The position numbers and the translations under genes are program-made. A stretch of DNA of 64,000 nt from Pedobacter helvus. Its GTDB lineage: Bacteria > Bacteroidota > Bacteroidia > Sphingobacteriales > Sphingobacteriaceae. The stretch is taken from NCBI RefSeq assembly GCF_005925325.1, contig NZ_SRMP01000001.1, positions 310,001 through 374,000 of the forward strand, read 5' to 3'. Below are positions 28,090 to 37,825 of the stretch, piece by piece. The notes under the pieces were generated by a model, which was given only the letters and a program-made list of their open reading frames with translations, was not told where the DNA came from and made no database searches. Numbering within the stretch: position 1 is the stretch's first letter; every line of letters begins with the position of its first letter.

Positions 28090-28635
28090 ATGATTAGAAA
28101 AGCCATTTTATTTACACTCTTAATAGCAAGTTTCATTAACGTCACTTTTGCACAAGACACTACAGCGTACAACTTGCAACGAAATAAAATCAATACCATG
28201 TTGGCAGAACGAAGCGCCCGCTTTGGTCAGTATGAAGAAAGTTTAAATGCCAGGACTGGAATTTTTGGTTTCCAAACTAAGCGTGACATCAAAAACTCGA
28301 ATGAAATTTTAAGACAGGTGGTAATCCACGACAACAATATCTTTACCGAATTGAAAGTTTTGTTGGATTATAAAGATTTACAATTTCAGCAAGTAAAATC
28401 TAATGTAGACCACAGTCAAATGCGAATAGATAGCTACAAAAAAACGATTAGAGATTTACAGGTGAAGAACGATGAATTGTTGAGCTACAATCAGAAAACA
28501 GGCAAAAGCTCAGATTATCTACAACTTTTATTGGCCTTATTTGTTATTTCAACAGCAATTTGCATTTTCATTATCTATCGAAAAAATAAAGTAATCAAAT
28601 CTAAGGAGCCACAAAGTGGGATAAAAGTTTTGTAA
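28090..28635 (+). CDS. Unknown: secreted/membrane-anchored coiled-coil protein
   Basis: 181 aa, not recognised. Signal peptide MIRKAILFTLLIASFINVTFAQ, a charged helical middle (about residues 25-140, heptad-like around QFQQVKSNVDHSQMRIDSYK and TIRDLQVKNDELLSY), then one membrane segment near residues 145-163 (LLLALFVISTAICIFIIY) and a short basic cytoplasmic tail. So a periplasmic coiled coil held by a C-terminal anchor. ATG 28090 is chosen because it begins the signal peptide. Only 1 bp separates it from the next small gene, which suggests coupled translation. Confidence 0.75.
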   Translation: MIRKAILFTLLIASFINVTFAQDTTAYNLQRNKINTMLAERSARFGQYEESLNARTGIFGFQTKRDIKNSNEILRQVVIHDNNIFTELKVLLDYKDLQFQQVKSNVDHSQMRIDSYKKTIRDLQVKNDELLSYNQKTGKSSDYLQLLLALFVISTAICIFIIYRKNKVIKSKEPQSGIKVL

Positions 28636-28636
28636 C

Positions 28637-28783
28637 ATGAGAAAAGCATTTTTTAAAGCATTAGTTAAGCTGAATAATTTGGTAATGCCATCATTATATA
28701 AAAAAGACCCTATGACATTGAGTACTTTCCAAAAGGGAATTTTGGGTTTTAGGTATTGGGCGTTAACAAATTCGACGAAGTAA
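28637..28783 (+). CDS. Small basic protein, 48 aa, unknown function
   Basis: Starts 1 bp after the stop of the coiled-coil gene. Sequence features: MRKAFFKALVKLNNLVMPSL, then YKKDPMTLSTFQKGILGFRY and WALTNSTK. It is basic, with an amphipathic N-terminal helix and an aromatic GFRYWAL block. From memory it resembles a widespread Bacteroidota family of ~50-residue proteins with a conserved LP(S/T)xxK and a C-terminal WR(Y/A) motif, sometimes loosely named SsrA-binding; that name is not supported here. A strong inverted repeat follows it. Confidence 0.65.
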   Translation: MRKAFFKALVKLNNLVMPSLYKKDPMTLSTFQKGILGFRYWALTNSTK

Positions 28784-28787
28784 GCAG

Positions 28788-28854
28788 AAAGCTAAAAGAC
28801 CAAAGCAGAAAGAGCTAAATAGCTACTTAATAATTGCTTTAGTCTTTTAGCTTT
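28788..28854. terminator. Bidirectional hairpin terminator
   Basis: 20-bp stem with one mismatch: 28788-28807 against 28835-28854 (AAAGCTAAAAGAC... / ...GTCTTTTAGCTTT). Lies between the small gene and convergent serA. Confidence 0.7.
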
Positions 28855-28865
28855 TGACTTTTATA

Positions 28866-29816
28866 CTATCCTTTAAAATGATCGATGATCAAATTAGCTA
28901 ACTCTGTACCAATACGCTCTTGAGCTTCGTTAGTTGAAGCACCAATGTGCGGAGTTAAAGAAATTTTTGGATGTGCCAAAAGTGCAGCAGCAGGAGTTGG
29001 CTCATTATCGAAAACATCTAAACCTGCAAAAGAAACCTTACCTGAGTTTAATGCTTCGATTAAAGCTGGCTCATCGATAGTTCCACCACGTGAACAATTT
29101 ACCACACCAACACCTTGTTTCATTGCAGCAAATTCAGCAGCGCCTAGAATTGGCTTATCAGCAAATGGCGTGTGTAACGAGATGAAATCACTGTTTGCGA
29201 TTACTTCTTCTAAAGAAACTGTTGTCACAGGAATATCAACTTTGATACCTAGAGTTAGGTTCAATGTGATATTGCCACTGAAAGGGAACAGATCGTATGC
29301 TAACACATTCATCCCTAAACCTAAAGCTACCGCAGCGGTTTCTCTACCAATTCTACCAAAACCAATAATACCGATAGTTTTACCTCTTAATTCAACCCCT
29401 TTTGCGTAAGCTTTTTTAAGGTCGTTGAATTTAGCTGCACCTTCTACAGGCATTTTACGGTTAGCATCTTGCAAGAAACGCACACCTGTAAATAAGTGAG
29501 AGAATACCAATTCTGCAACAGATAAAGATGAAGCTGCAGGAGTATTTACTACAGCAATACCTTTAGATCTTGCATAATCAACATCGATATTATCCATACC
29601 AACACCGCCCCTACCTATTAACTTGATATTAGGACAAGCGTCAATTAATTCTTTTCTAACTTTAGTAGCACTTCTTACCGTTAAACCATCATAGTTCTGT
29701 AAAGCCGCTACCAATTGATCTTGAGGCACTGTTTGTGTTTCTACAGTATGCCCAGCATCTTCTAATAATTTTTTTCCTATTGGATCTATGCCATCATTGG
29801 CAAGTATTCTAGCCAT
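28866..29816 (-). CDS. serA: D-3-phosphoglycerate dehydrogenase (short form)
   Basis: 316 aa. Oxidises 3-phosphoglycerate to 3-phosphohydroxypyruvate with NAD. Two-domain D-2-hydroxyacid dehydrogenase: LIGRGGVGMDNIDVDYA, NAD loop GIIGFGRIGRETA, catalytic Arg in NCSRGGTIDE, Glu in FDNEPTP and His in LTPHIGAST. It lacks the C-terminal ACT domain, so it should not be inhibited by serine in the classical way. Directly after serC (3-bp gap): a serC-serA operon. Confidence 0.94.
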   Translation of the reverse strand: MARILANDGIDPIGKKLLEDAGHTVETQTVPQDQLVAALQNYDGLTVRSATKVRKELIDACPNIKLIGRGGVGMDNIDVDYARSKGIAVVNTPAASSLSVAELVFSHLFTGVRFLQDANRKMPVEGAAKFNDLKKAYAKGVELRGKTIGIIGFGRIGRETAAVALGLGMNVLAYDLFPFSGNITLNLTLGIKVDIPVTTVSLEEVIANSDFISLHTPFADKPILGAAEFAAMKQGVGVVNCSRGGTIDEPALIEALNSGKVSFAGLDVFDNEPTPAAALLAHPKISLTPHIGASTNEAQERIGTELANLIIDHFKG

Positions 29817-29819
29817 TTG

Positions 29820-30887
29820 TTATTTTTTATGTTTTTCTTCGAAACTTTGCATTAAATCTATTAGCGCATGTACGCTAGTAATTGGAAGCGCATTGTACAT
29901 TGATGCTCTGAAACCACCCACGCTTCTGTGTCCTTTTAAACCTTCAAAACCATTTTCATCAGCATATTTTGCGAAAGGTTTTTCTAACTCAGGATCTTCC
30001 GTTACGAAACAAATGTTCATACGAGAACGATCTTCTACCGCACAAGTTCCTTTAAACAATGGGTTTCTGTCGATCTCTGTGTATAATGCTTTTGCTTTTG
30101 CGATGTTTTCTTTTTCCATCTCGGCAACACCACCTTTAGATTTTAACCATCTTAGGTTTAGCATTGCAGTATAGATAGAAAATACTGGCGGAGTGTTATA
30201 CATAGAACCACCATCGATGTGTGATTTGTAGTCTAGCATCGAAGGAATTGATCTTCCTGTTTTACCTAAGATTTCATCTTTGATAATTACTACAGTTAAA
30301 CCAGCAGGGCCGATATTTTTTTGTGCACCAGCATAAATGATATCATATTTAGTCACATCAATTTCGCGGCTCATAATGTCTGATGACATATCGCAAACCA
30401 CAGGAACTTTGGTTACTGGTAAATCGAATAACTCAGTACCATAAATGGTATTGTTAGAAGTGTAGTGGAAATAAGCGCTATCTTGTGGAATTACATAATC
30501 TTTAGGGATAAAAGTATAGTTAGCATCTTTTGACGAAGCCACAACGTTAGCTTTACCAAAGTGTTTCACTTCTTTGATGGCTTTACTTGCCCAAACACCA
30601 GAATCTAAGTACGCAGCAGTTCCGCCTTCAGGCAACAAGTTTTGCGGTACCATAGAAAATTGAAGGCTTGCTCCACCTTGTAGTAACAGTACGGAATATC
30701 CGGAAGGTACATTCAAAAGTTCTTTTACCAATTTCACGGTTTCTTCTACCACGGCATCAAACTCAGGTGAGCGATGGGAGATTTCTAAAATTGATAATCC
30801 GTCTTTAAAATCTAGTACTGCAGCAGAAGCTTGCTTAAAAACTTCTTGCGGTAAAATACATGGACCAGCTCCAAAATTATGTCTCAT
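29820..30887 (-). CDS. serC: Phosphoserine aminotransferase
   Basis: 355 aa from ATG 30887 ([20 protein letters not shown]), the family start; an 11-residue upstream extension is ignored. Transfers the amino group of glutamate to 3-phosphohydroxypyruvate. Class V PLP fold; [19 protein letters not shown] and the PLP lysine in [12 protein letters not shown] are clear, as is [14 protein letters not shown]. Heads serC-serA. Confidence 0.96.
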   Translation of the reverse strand: MRHNFGAGPCILPQEVFKQASAAVLDFKDGLSILEISHRSPEFDAVVEETVKLVKELLNVPSGYSVLLLQGGASLQFSMVPQNLLPEGGTAAYLDSGVWASKAIKEVKHFGKANVVASSKDANYTFIPKDYVIPQDSAYFHYTSNNTIYGTELFDLPVTKVPVVCDMSSDIMSREIDVTKYDIIYAGAQKNIGPAGLTVVIIKDEILGKTGRSIPSMLDYKSHIDGGSMYNTPPVFSIYTAMLNLRWLKSKGGVAEMEKENIAKAKALYTEIDRNPLFKGTCAVEDRSRMNICFVTEDPELEKPFAKYADENGFEGLKGHRSVGGFRASMYNALPITSVHALIDLMQSFEEKHKK

Positions 30888-31039
30888 TTTTATTGTTTTT
30901 GATTGGTGTAAAATTAACACTTTGATATTAATTATTCGGCTTTTTTACCAACTAAATAACTAACATGACAAACATTTAAGAAAAAGAAAAAATTATAGTT
31001 TTGCTATATTAACCGAAAATTATAGAAAATTAACTCCAA

Positions 31040-33478
31040 CTAATTGCCTTTTAGTTTAAATACCAGCTTGAAATTCAGTTGCCTTCCAGTTAAATAATTG
31101 GGTATTCCGTAGTTAACATTATTCACATCTTTAAGCCAAAGATATGATACTGTATTATTGATATTCAACAAGTTGAACACTTCTACATAAGCAACCACAG
31201 AACTGAAATATTTAGTTAAAAATTGAGGTTTCTTAACAACCTGAACATCTAAAAAATCATTAGAAAAGCCGATATCTACTCTTTTATAAGCAGGAATATT
31301 AAAATCGTCTGTATAGGTGGCAATTTGCGGAGAACCTATTGGCAATCTAGACCCATACAATAAATTCAAGTGCACTTTATAAGTAGGACTGTTAAACAAC
31401 CTGTCTTGAAAAAACATCGAAAAATTAACTCGTTGATCAGTAGGTCTTTTTAAATAACCGGGGTAAATAACTTGATTTTGGCCATTAGCATCTTTTTTAA
31501 CATAGCTATCTCCAACGATATCTTGGTTAGCACTTAAGAACGAAATCCTAAAAAACGACATTAAATCTTTGACCAACTCGCCACTCAAAGAAAAATCTGC
31601 ACCATAGGCATGTCCTTTTGCAACCTGATCGGCCAAATATTTGATCCGTACATTATCAATAGTGTAAGGGATCATCCTATCAGCATATTTATAATAAACT
31701 TCTGAGGTAAATTTCAACCTTGTCCCTAATCCTGAAAAAGCAAAATCATACCCAGCAGAAACGTTGTAGGAACGCTGCGACTTTTGATTTAAGAACAATG
31801 AACCATTCAATTCCCTAATACTTCTGTAACTTGGCGGCTGGCGGTAAATCCCTGCTGTAAATCTCCAAAGTTTATATTCTTCAGGTCGGTACAACATTAA
31901 TAACCTTGGGCTAACTAAAACCTCTCCGCTCAAATCATTGTAATTTATCCGTGCGCCTAATTGCACATCCAGCTTGCTAGAAAAAGCATAACTATCTTGC
32001 AAATAACCAGAAATAGAATTGATTTTAAGGTTATTATTGGAGAAGATCGAATTTTCGAAAGTAAATGAATTGGTGTTAGACGGCAGAATATAGCCAGCAG
32101 AGTCGATATAACTGTACTCATTCACTTTATCTACATATTTCGCTTGTCCAAACCTAGCTCCGCAAGTAAAATCGTGTTTTCCTACCCTGTGCTCTATTTT
32201 CAATTCTGAACTTGCGATAGTAGAATTTAGGCTGTTGCGGGCGTAATTGTAATAGCTTCCCAAACCTCTATTTTTTCTAATTGGACCAAAACTACCATCA
32301 CTGTATTCGTTATCAATTTCCTCGAAAACATAGTTGCCATCTATATCAAATTTTTCGCGTTCTACGATCTCAAAATAACTATTGATCCATTTAACAGCAA
32401 CATCTTTATTTGGGTTGAACTGCCCCGTTACCGCACCTCCATAAGTATAATAATCATCTATTTCTTGCCCCTCGTAATCTACTTTTAAGCGCATTGGATT
32501 GTTAATGGTACCAAACTGCGTCTCTCTGCTTTCTGGCACTAACCTAAAACTTCCAGAATTAAAGTTTAACAAAGTATTGATACTGAATTTAGGGCTGAAA
32601 TTGTATTGATACAAAGCCTGTAGATCATTGAAACTTGGTCGATAACTTCCTCTCGTGTCTTGTGTACTTAATATATTTCGATTGTCTTTTCTTCTGAAAC
32701 CGAATAACAAATGACTGTTTTTAAATACATTTTTAGCTGTTGCTGATATCCCCATTAGGCCTGCAGAAAGAATATACTCGTTACTATCCGGTTGATTATA
32801 TCTTACATCTAAAACAGAAGATAATTTATCGTTGTATCTGGCATTAAAACCTCCCGCAGAAAAACGGGCGCTACTTACAAAATCTGGATTAATAAAACTT
32901 AATCCCTCTTGCTGACCATTTCGAATTAAGATCGGTCTATTGATTTCGATATCGTTAACATAAATTAGATTTTCATCAAAATTACCACCACGAACGCTGT
33001 ATTGCGAACTTAATTCATTGTTGGTGGAAACCCCCGGTAGCGTTTTCAAAACAGCTTCAAAATTCATGGAAACTGTTGGCAAATTAGTTACATCAATAAT
33101 CCCTACACTTTGGGCATTATTTAATTGCGTTTGCTTGTTTGTAACCTTAACGGTTTTCAGCTCTTTTACATCAGGTTTTAAGATGACATCTTTTTGAACC
33201 TCCATACCCCGCTGTTCGCTAAATTTAATCGTTTCGATGCGATATCCAAGTAATTTGAAACGCAAACTAAAATTCGATAGGCGGGACTGAATAGCATATT
33301 TACCGTCTTCATCTGTCACTGCCGTTGCAGCCAAACCAACCAAAGAAACAGTAACTTTTGGCAAGGGCTTATTTTTCTCATCTCGAACAACCCCAGTAAC
33401 TTTTACTACCAATTGTTGCGCAACTACAGCAAACGATGGAATTAACAGCAGAAGAAGAAAAAGCGCTTTTTTAGACAT
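31040..33478 (-). CDS. TonB-dependent receptor with carboxypeptidase-like domain
   Basis: 812 aa. Signal peptide (ends AVVAQ, residue 21), a carboxypeptidase-regulatory domain at 25-105 (VTGVVRDEKNKPLPKVTVSL), a plug at about 120-240 (YSVRGGNFDENLIYVNDIEI, SSARFSAGGFNARYNDKLSS), then a beta-barrel. It is not a SusC: shorter and without a SusD neighbour. Substrate unknown. It starts 4 bp after rpe ends, an unexpected partner. Ends ...NFKLVFKLKGN. Confidence 0.9.
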   Translation of the reverse strand: MSKKALFLLLLLIPSFAVVAQQLVVKVTGVVRDEKNKPLPKVTVSLVGLAATAVTDEDGKYAIQSRLSNFSLRFKLLGYRIETIKFSEQRGMEVQKDVILKPDVKELKTVKVTNKQTQLNNAQSVGIIDVTNLPTVSMNFEAVLKTLPGVSTNNELSSQYSVRGGNFDENLIYVNDIEINRPILIRNGQQEGLSFINPDFVSSARFSAGGFNARYNDKLSSVLDVRYNQPDSNEYILSAGLMGISATAKNVFKNSHLLFGFRRKDNRNILSTQDTRGSYRPSFNDLQALYQYNFSPKFSINTLLNFNSGSFRLVPESRETQFGTINNPMRLKVDYEGQEIDDYYTYGGAVTGQFNPNKDVAVKWINSYFEIVEREKFDIDGNYVFEEIDNEYSDGSFGPIRKNRGLGSYYNYARNSLNSTIASSELKIEHRVGKHDFTCGARFGQAKYVDKVNEYSYIDSAGYILPSNTNSFTFENSIFSNNNLKINSISGYLQDSYAFSSKLDVQLGARINYNDLSGEVLVSPRLLMLYRPEEYKLWRFTAGIYRQPPSYRSIRELNGSLFLNQKSQRSYNVSAGYDFAFSGLGTRLKFTSEVYYKYADRMIPYTIDNVRIKYLADQVAKGHAYGADFSLSGELVKDLMSFFRISFLSANQDIVGDSYVKKDANGQNQVIYPGYLKRPTDQRVNFSMFFQDRLFNSPTYKVHLNLLYGSRLPIGSPQIATYTDDFNIPAYKRVDIGFSNDFLDVQVVKKPQFLTKYFSSVVAYVEVFNLLNINNTVSYLWLKDVNNVNYGIPNYLTGRQLNFKLVFKLKGN

Positions 33479-33482
33479 CTAA

Positions 33483-34154
33483 TTAGATCTGTTGTATGTT
33501 GGCTTGAACATTCTTTAAATCAGCAATCATTTGCGTAGGGTTTGGAGCCGCAAAAACGGCGTTCCCAGCCACAAATACATTCGCCCCCGCCTCAATTAAA
33601 GCTGCTACATTATGAATCCCGACGCCACCATCAACCTCGATATACAAGTTCGGATTAACCTGCGAAGCCATTTGCTTCAGCTCCCTTAACTTGTTTAAAG
33701 TTTGGGGAATAAATTGCTGTCCGCCAAAACCAGGATTAACAGACATCACCAAAGCTAAATCGATATCCTGCAATATATCTTTTAAAAAACTCACCGGAGT
33801 GTGTGGGTTTAGCGCCACACCCGCTTTACAACCAACTGATTTGATCAATTGAATAGTACGATGTAAATGCGTACAGGCTTCGTAATGAACGGTGATCACA
33901 TCAGCTCCAGCTTTTGCAAACTCTGCTACGTACCTATCTGGGTCTACAATCATTAAATGCACATCAAACGGTTTTTTTGCGTGTTTTTTAGCCGCATTAA
34001 TGACAGGAAAACCGAAGGAGATATTTGGCACAAAAACGCCATCCATTACATCTACGTGAAACCAATCCGCTTCACTTTCATTAATCATTTCTATATCGCG
34101 TTGTAGGTTGGCAAAATCTGCCGATAATATGGATGGGGCAATTAGGTGTTTCAT
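33483..34154 (-). CDS. rpe: Ribulose-phosphate 3-epimerase
   Basis: 223 aa TIM barrel. Interconverts ribulose- and xylulose-5-phosphate. APSILSADFANLQRDIE, the metal-binding HVDVMDGVFVPNISFG, FDVHLMI, SVNPGFGGQQFI and EVDGGVG are all present. Its start abuts the nucleotidyltransferase stop (0 bp) and its stop is 4 bp from the TonB receptor, so four genes form one operon. Confidence 0.97.
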   Translation of the reverse strand: MKHLIAPSILSADFANLQRDIEMINESEADWFHVDVMDGVFVPNISFGFPVINAAKKHAKKPFDVHLMIVDPDRYVAEFAKAGADVITVHYEACTHLHRTIQLIKSVGCKAGVALNPHTPVSFLKDILQDIDLALVMSVNPGFGGQQFIPQTLNKLRELKQMASQVNPNLYIEVDGGVGIHNVAALIEAGANVFVAGNAVFAAPNPTQMIADLKNVQANIQQI

Positions 34155-34637
34155 TTAATTTTCAGTATCTCTAAGTGTCTTAATTTTTTCTAATTCGATG
34201 ATATCGATTTGATCTTTAGGCCTATTCGATGCTTTTTTAGCCTCTATTAGTTGATTGATATGTAAAAAGGGAATTTCTAAGTCGTAAATAGTTGCAATGG
34301 AAGCGTATTCTAAACTTTTATCAAATCCATACTCTTCGAGTCCTTTTACAGAAGTCATGATATCCATTCGCAAGTTGTTACCCAGATAAAAATCGGTCCA
34401 ACCTGGAATAAACTCAATGGTTTCTAGCAGCTCAAAATCTCCCAAACCATACGAAACAAAGGCTCGTCTAAGATTTTTTCTATTTTTAAAATCATCTTTA
34501 ATCCAAACATCGATATCCTCTGTGGTACGATGGAAACCATGGAGATTCGTAGCAACCCCGCCTATCATTATAAATTTTACTTTATTTTCGATTAGCGCCT
34601 TCCAGAACTTCAAAATCTCATCATCAAAAACATCCAT
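34155..34637 (-). CDS. Stand-alone nucleotidyltransferase-fold protein
   Basis: 160 aa. Pol-beta superfamily core: IMIGGVATNLHGFHRTTEDI (G26-G27), D41-I-D43 and a third Asp in NLRMDIMTS. This pattern is shared by DUF6036/AbiEii-like nucleotidyltransferases, some of which are toxins that modify tRNA or proteins; others are housekeeping or unknown. It follows a 62-residue basic protein by 2 bp and leads directly into rpe. Two-gene layout resembles a toxin-antitoxin or MNT-type module, but no HEPN partner is seen. Confidence 0.78.
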   Translation of the reverse strand: MDVFDDEILKFWKALIENKVKFIMIGGVATNLHGFHRTTEDIDVWIKDDFKNRKNLRRAFVSYGLGDFELLETIEFIPGWTDFYLGNNLRMDIMTSVKGLEEYGFDKSLEYASIATIYDLEIPFLHINQLIEAKKASNRPKDQIDIIELEKIKTLRDTEN

Positions 34638-34639
34638 AA

Positions 34640-34828
34640 TTAATCCATTTTTTTATGAATGATTTTTGCCGATTTCAATATCATATTTAATCTCATCAGC
34701 CTAGTCATTGCGTGGAAACGTTCGGTATAGGAAGTAGACAATGCTTTACGTAACAAATCCTCTTCCGCTTTTTTATAGCCGGTTTGAGGCTCTTCTAGTT
34801 TATTTTTGCCATTACTAAATTCCATCAT
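34640..34828 (-). CDS. Small unknown protein paired with the nucleotidyltransferase
   Basis: 62 aa from ATG 34828 (a second ATG is at 34825). Charged and mostly helical, with LRKALSTSYTERFHAMTRLM then RLNMILKSAKIIHKK. The TERFxxMTRLMR...LK pattern suggests a helical partner protein; no known fold is recognised. 2 bp upstream of the nucleotidyltransferase gene, so the pair is surely co-translated. A longer frame from a TTG at 34840 is less likely. Confidence 0.6.
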   Translation of the reverse strand: MMEFSNGKNKLEEPQTGYKKAEEDLLRKALSTSYTERFHAMTRLMRLNMILKSAKIIHKKMD

Positions 34829-34979
34829 TGCAAGATACAAAAGAATTCCAAAGAGTTAATTAGCTTAAACAACGGAAAGTCCATTTTTTGAAAAAAAATC
34901 GAACAAAAGAATAGATCAGGTCGGGTAAAACAAACATCGTCTTTTTCCACATATGCATCTAAATTCCATTCATAAAACT

Positions 34980-34987
34980 TAGCTTTG
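34980..34987 (+). promoter_or_regulatory. TAnnTTTG box of rnhA
   Basis: TAGCTTTG ending 8 bp before ATG 34996. If transcription starts 5 nt after the box, as inferred for the SRP RNA, the leader is about 4 nt. Confidence 0.45.
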
Positions 34988-34995
34988 TTCATCTT

Positions 34996-35472
34996 ATGAT
35001 AGAAATCTACACAGACGGAGCAGCAAGCGGAAATCCAGGACCAGGCGGTTACGGCGTAATTTTACGCTCGGGCAAACATTACAAAGAATTAAGTGGTGGT
35101 TTTAGAATGACCACCAATAACCGAATGGAACTTCTGGCTGTAATTGTGGCCTTAAAAGCATTGAAAACCCCAGGTCAAGATGTGATCATATTTTCCGACA
35201 GTAAATATGTAGTAGACTCTGTAGAAAAAGGCTGGGTTTTTGGTTGGGTGCAGAAGGGCTTCAAAGACAAAAAAAACAAAGATCTGTGGATACAATACCT
35301 TCAGCAGCACAAACTACACAATGTTAAATTCAAATGGATTAAAGGTCACAACGAGCATCCAGAAAACGAACGTTGCGATCGTTTGGCAGTAGCCGCATCG
35401 CAAGACAAAGCCAACTGGTTAATCGATGCTCCTTTTGAAGCAGAGCGCAATAACACCTCCAAACTAATTTAA
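34996..35472 (+). CDS. rnhA: Ribonuclease HI
   Basis: 158 aa. Cuts RNA in RNA-DNA hybrids. Catalytic residues are all visible: D7 (YTDGAASGNPGPGGYG), E45 (NNRMELLAV), D68 (FSDSKYV), H118 (KGHNEHPENERCD) and D128. Full length with the basic handle region (KGFKDKKNKDLW). Divergent from the nucleotidyltransferase operon. Confidence 0.96.
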   Translation: MIEIYTDGAASGNPGPGGYGVILRSGKHYKELSGGFRMTTNNRMELLAVIVALKALKTPGQDVIIFSDSKYVVDSVEKGWVFGWVQKGFKDKKNKDLWIQYLQQHKLHNVKFKWIKGHNEHPENERCDRLAVAASQDKANWLIDAPFEAERNNTSKLI

Positions 35473-35479
35473 AGAACAA

Positions 35480-35507
35480 AAAGCCGCAATCTCACAATCG
35501 CGGCTTT
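35480..35507. terminator. Hairpin between rnhA and the DUF2911 gene
   Basis: AAAGCCGC (35480-35487) pairs with GCGGCTTT (35500-35507). A TTTTTG run follows on the minus strand, so it best serves the DUF2911 gene, and may serve rnhA too. Confidence 0.75.
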
Positions 35508-35533
35508 ATAAATATTTAGTCTAGTTGTTTGTT

Positions 35534-36052
35534 CTATTTAACTGCAACTGGCACAGAAACCTTATCCCAATTTAAAGAAAAACCTTTATTGGTGATGTTA
35601 TAAACCAGTTTTTCTTGAGTTGTACTTAACGGTTTAACTTTTACATCTACTCTCAAAGCATCTTTAGCTTCTTCGTATTTATAAGCTCCCCATTGTTTCG
35701 GCTCTTTATTGAAGATAGCTGTCCAAGTACCACTTTCTCTAGGAATTAAGAAAAAGCTATACTTCCCAGCCGGTAAGTTTTTACCTTCTACCTTAATATC
35801 TTTATCAGTTTCAAAAGTAGTAGCCTCGTTAGCTCCCGCACGCCAAACTTTATCGTACTTCTCTAATCCACCCCAAATTTGACGACCTTTAACAGAAGGA
35901 CTTCCATAATTAATGGTGATATTAGCACCGCCAATCTTTCCAGTAGCAGTCTCTGCAGGACTAGCTTTAGGTTTAGCATCTTGGGCCATCACATTGATAG
36001 AAACCACTAGCATAAATAGGAATGAAGTGATTGATTTAATTGTCGATTTCAT
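35534..36052 (-). CDS. DUF2911 secreted protein
   Basis: 172 aa. Signal peptide ending INVMAQ, then a single DUF2911 domain ([63 protein letters not shown]). Family is common in Bacteroidota and has no established function; predicted periplasmic or lipid-free surface protein. Single gene. Confidence 0.88.
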   Translation of the reverse strand: MKSTIKSITSFLFMLVVSINVMAQDAKPKASPAETATGKIGGANITINYGSPSVKGRQIWGGLEKYDKVWRAGANEATTFETDKDIKVEGKNLPAGKYSFFLIPRESGTWTAIFNKEPKQWGAYKYEEAKDALRVDVKVKPLSTTQEKLVYNITNKGFSLNWDKVSVPVAVK

Positions 36053-36135
36053 AATTTTCTTTTTAATTATCAGTTGCTACTAATTTAGGATTTATAAGAA
36101 AGCGATTTATTAACTAATCAATAAATTTACAATCC

Positions 36136-37185
36136 CTATGCCGATTTGATTGCTATGGTTTTCTCCTTCAGTTTTTCTACAGGCGAAAACTCGGCCATAA
36201 ATTCTTCAGCCTTCTTCACCATTTTAGGCGAACCCACAAAAATAGCAACACGCTGGTGCAATTCGGTTGGTTCAATATCTAAAATACGGTTCAAACCATC
36301 TGAAGCGATACCTCCAGCCTGCTCAATAATAAAAGCCATCGGATTACACTCGTACAATAGGCGAAGTTTTCCTTTTGGCGAAGCCGAAGTGGTTGGATAG
36401 ATATAAATTCCGCCTTTGATTAAACTCCTGTGGATATCTGCAGCCATGGCACCAATATATCTAGACGTGTAAGGTCTATTGGTAGCTTTATCTTCAACCT
36501 GTGCATATTTGATGTACTTTTTCACCCCCTCCGGAAAATGAACATAGTTACCTTCATTGATTGAATAAATCACTCCGTCTTCTGGAATTTTCATATTCGG
36601 GTGCGACAAACAGAACTCACCTATCGATGGATCTAAGGTAAAGCCGTTTACCCCTTTTCCCGTTGTATAAACCAACATCGTTGATGAACCATAGATCACA
36701 TAACCCGCAGCCACCTGTTCCGTTCCTTTTTGCAAAACATCATCTAAAGTTGCTGGTCCTTCGGTAGATTTTCTCCTGTAAATTGAAAAAATAGTCCCTA
36801 CAGTTACATTGATATCTATATTTGAAGAGCCATCTAAGGGATCAATACAAACGATGTAGCGAGCATTTTTAGACACTGGAGAATCAATACGTACAAAATC
36901 ATCCTCCTCTTCCGAAGCTACAATACAACACTCACCGCCACTTGTTAAAGCAGAAATAAATTGGTCATTGGCATAAACATCAAGCTTTTTCTGTCCCTCA
37001 CCTTGGATATTGATGGTATCTGCATCACCCAAGATATCTACTAAACCAGCTTTATTTACTTCGCGGTTTACAATTTTTGCGGCAATACCAATATCTCGTA
37101 ACAATCGAGAGAGTTCTCCTTTAGCATATGGAAAATCCGCTTGCTTTTCAATAATAAATTGGCCTAATGTTTTTATACCCGACAT
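36136..37185 (-). CDS. fbp: Fructose-1,6-bisphosphatase class I
   Basis: 349 aa. Last irreversible step of gluconeogenesis, needed when glycerol is the carbon source. Metal-site motifs [21 protein letters not shown] (DPLDGSS) and [20 protein letters not shown] are intact. The phosphoesterase gene is directly upstream (25-bp gap), likely one transcript. Confidence 0.95.
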   Translation of the reverse strand: MSGIKTLGQFIIEKQADFPYAKGELSRLLRDIGIAAKIVNREVNKAGLVDILGDADTINIQGEGQKKLDVYANDQFISALTSGGECCIVASEEEDDFVRIDSPVSKNARYIVCIDPLDGSSNIDINVTVGTIFSIYRRKSTEGPATLDDVLQKGTEQVAAGYVIYGSSTMLVYTTGKGVNGFTLDPSIGEFCLSHPNMKIPEDGVIYSINEGNYVHFPEGVKKYIKYAQVEDKATNRPYTSRYIGAMAADIHRSLIKGGIYIYPTTSASPKGKLRLLYECNPMAFIIEQAGGIASDGLNRILDIEPTELHQRVAIFVGSPKMVKKAEEFMAEFSPVEKLKEKTIAIKSA

Positions 37186-37210
37186 GATTTTACTTAGTGT
37201 AATTTTTACG

Positions 37211-37702
37211 TTATCTATCTCCTAATTCTATGGCCTCTAAGGTATGTATTTTTTCTTCGGAAATGCAAAAACGAATCAAAGTTCTTTTCTTGTGCCAGCC
37301 ATGTTTTCCAGCCGCACCGGGATTAATATGCAAACATTTTATTTTTTTATCGAAAACAACTTTCAAAATATGAGAATGTCCCGAGATAAAAAGCTGAGGA
37401 GGCTTAGTGTAAATTTCACGCTTTACTTTCAACGCATATTTGTCAGGATAACCGCCTATATGGGTCATCCAAACATCCACCGCTTCGCATCGAAATTTTA
37501 GATGCTCCGGAAATTGGGCTCTGATATCCGCACCATCAATATTTCCATACACCCCAAGCAAGGGTTTAAAAGTCGCTAGAGGCTCAATTACATTCGGTCC
37601 AAAATCTCCTGCGTGCCAAATTTCATCCCTGTCATCAAAGTATTTGAAAACAGCATCATCTAAGTAGCCATGCGTATCGGAGATTAAACCTATTTTTTTC
37701 AT
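37211..37702 (-). CDS. YfcE/MJ0936-type metallophosphoesterase
   Basis: 163 aa. Calcineurin-like fold: D9-x-H11 (LISDTHG), WHAGDFG, GNID and the ISGHSH motif. Small stand-alone phosphodiesterase; substrate unknown. Followed by fbp on the same strand. Upstream spacer is full of short repeats. Confidence 0.88.
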   Translation of the reverse strand: MKKIGLISDTHGYLDDAVFKYFDDRDEIWHAGDFGPNVIEPLATFKPLLGVYGNIDGADIRAQFPEHLKFRCEAVDVWMTHIGGYPDKYALKVKREIYTKPPQLFISGHSHILKVVFDKKIKCLHINPGAAGKHGWHKKRTLIRFCISEEKIHTLEAIELGDR

Positions 37703-37713
37703 TTGTTTTAGAT

Positions 37714-37750
37714 ATGTGTATTGAGTATCGAGTATTGAGAATTGAGAACA
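37714..37750. repeat. Degenerate GTATTGAGTATCGA tandem repeat
   Basis: GTGTATTGAGTATCGAGTAT then TGAGAATTGAGAAC, imperfect 7-10-bp units just upstream of the phosphoesterase gene. A related run lies inside a CE8 gene at 62768-62803. Confidence 0.55.
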
Positions 37751-37773
37751 ACTGCAAACCTAAATGTTTGTTT

Positions 37774-37787
37774 TTTGAAAAGCAATT
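37774..37787 (+). repeat. Short interspersed repeat TTTGAAAAGCAATT, copy 2
   Basis: Identical to 11037-11050; again followed by a TGCT-containing segment. Confidence 0.5.
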
Positions 37788-37825
37788 TCAGTGCTACTCG
37801 TGGATATATGCAGCTTGCACAGCTG

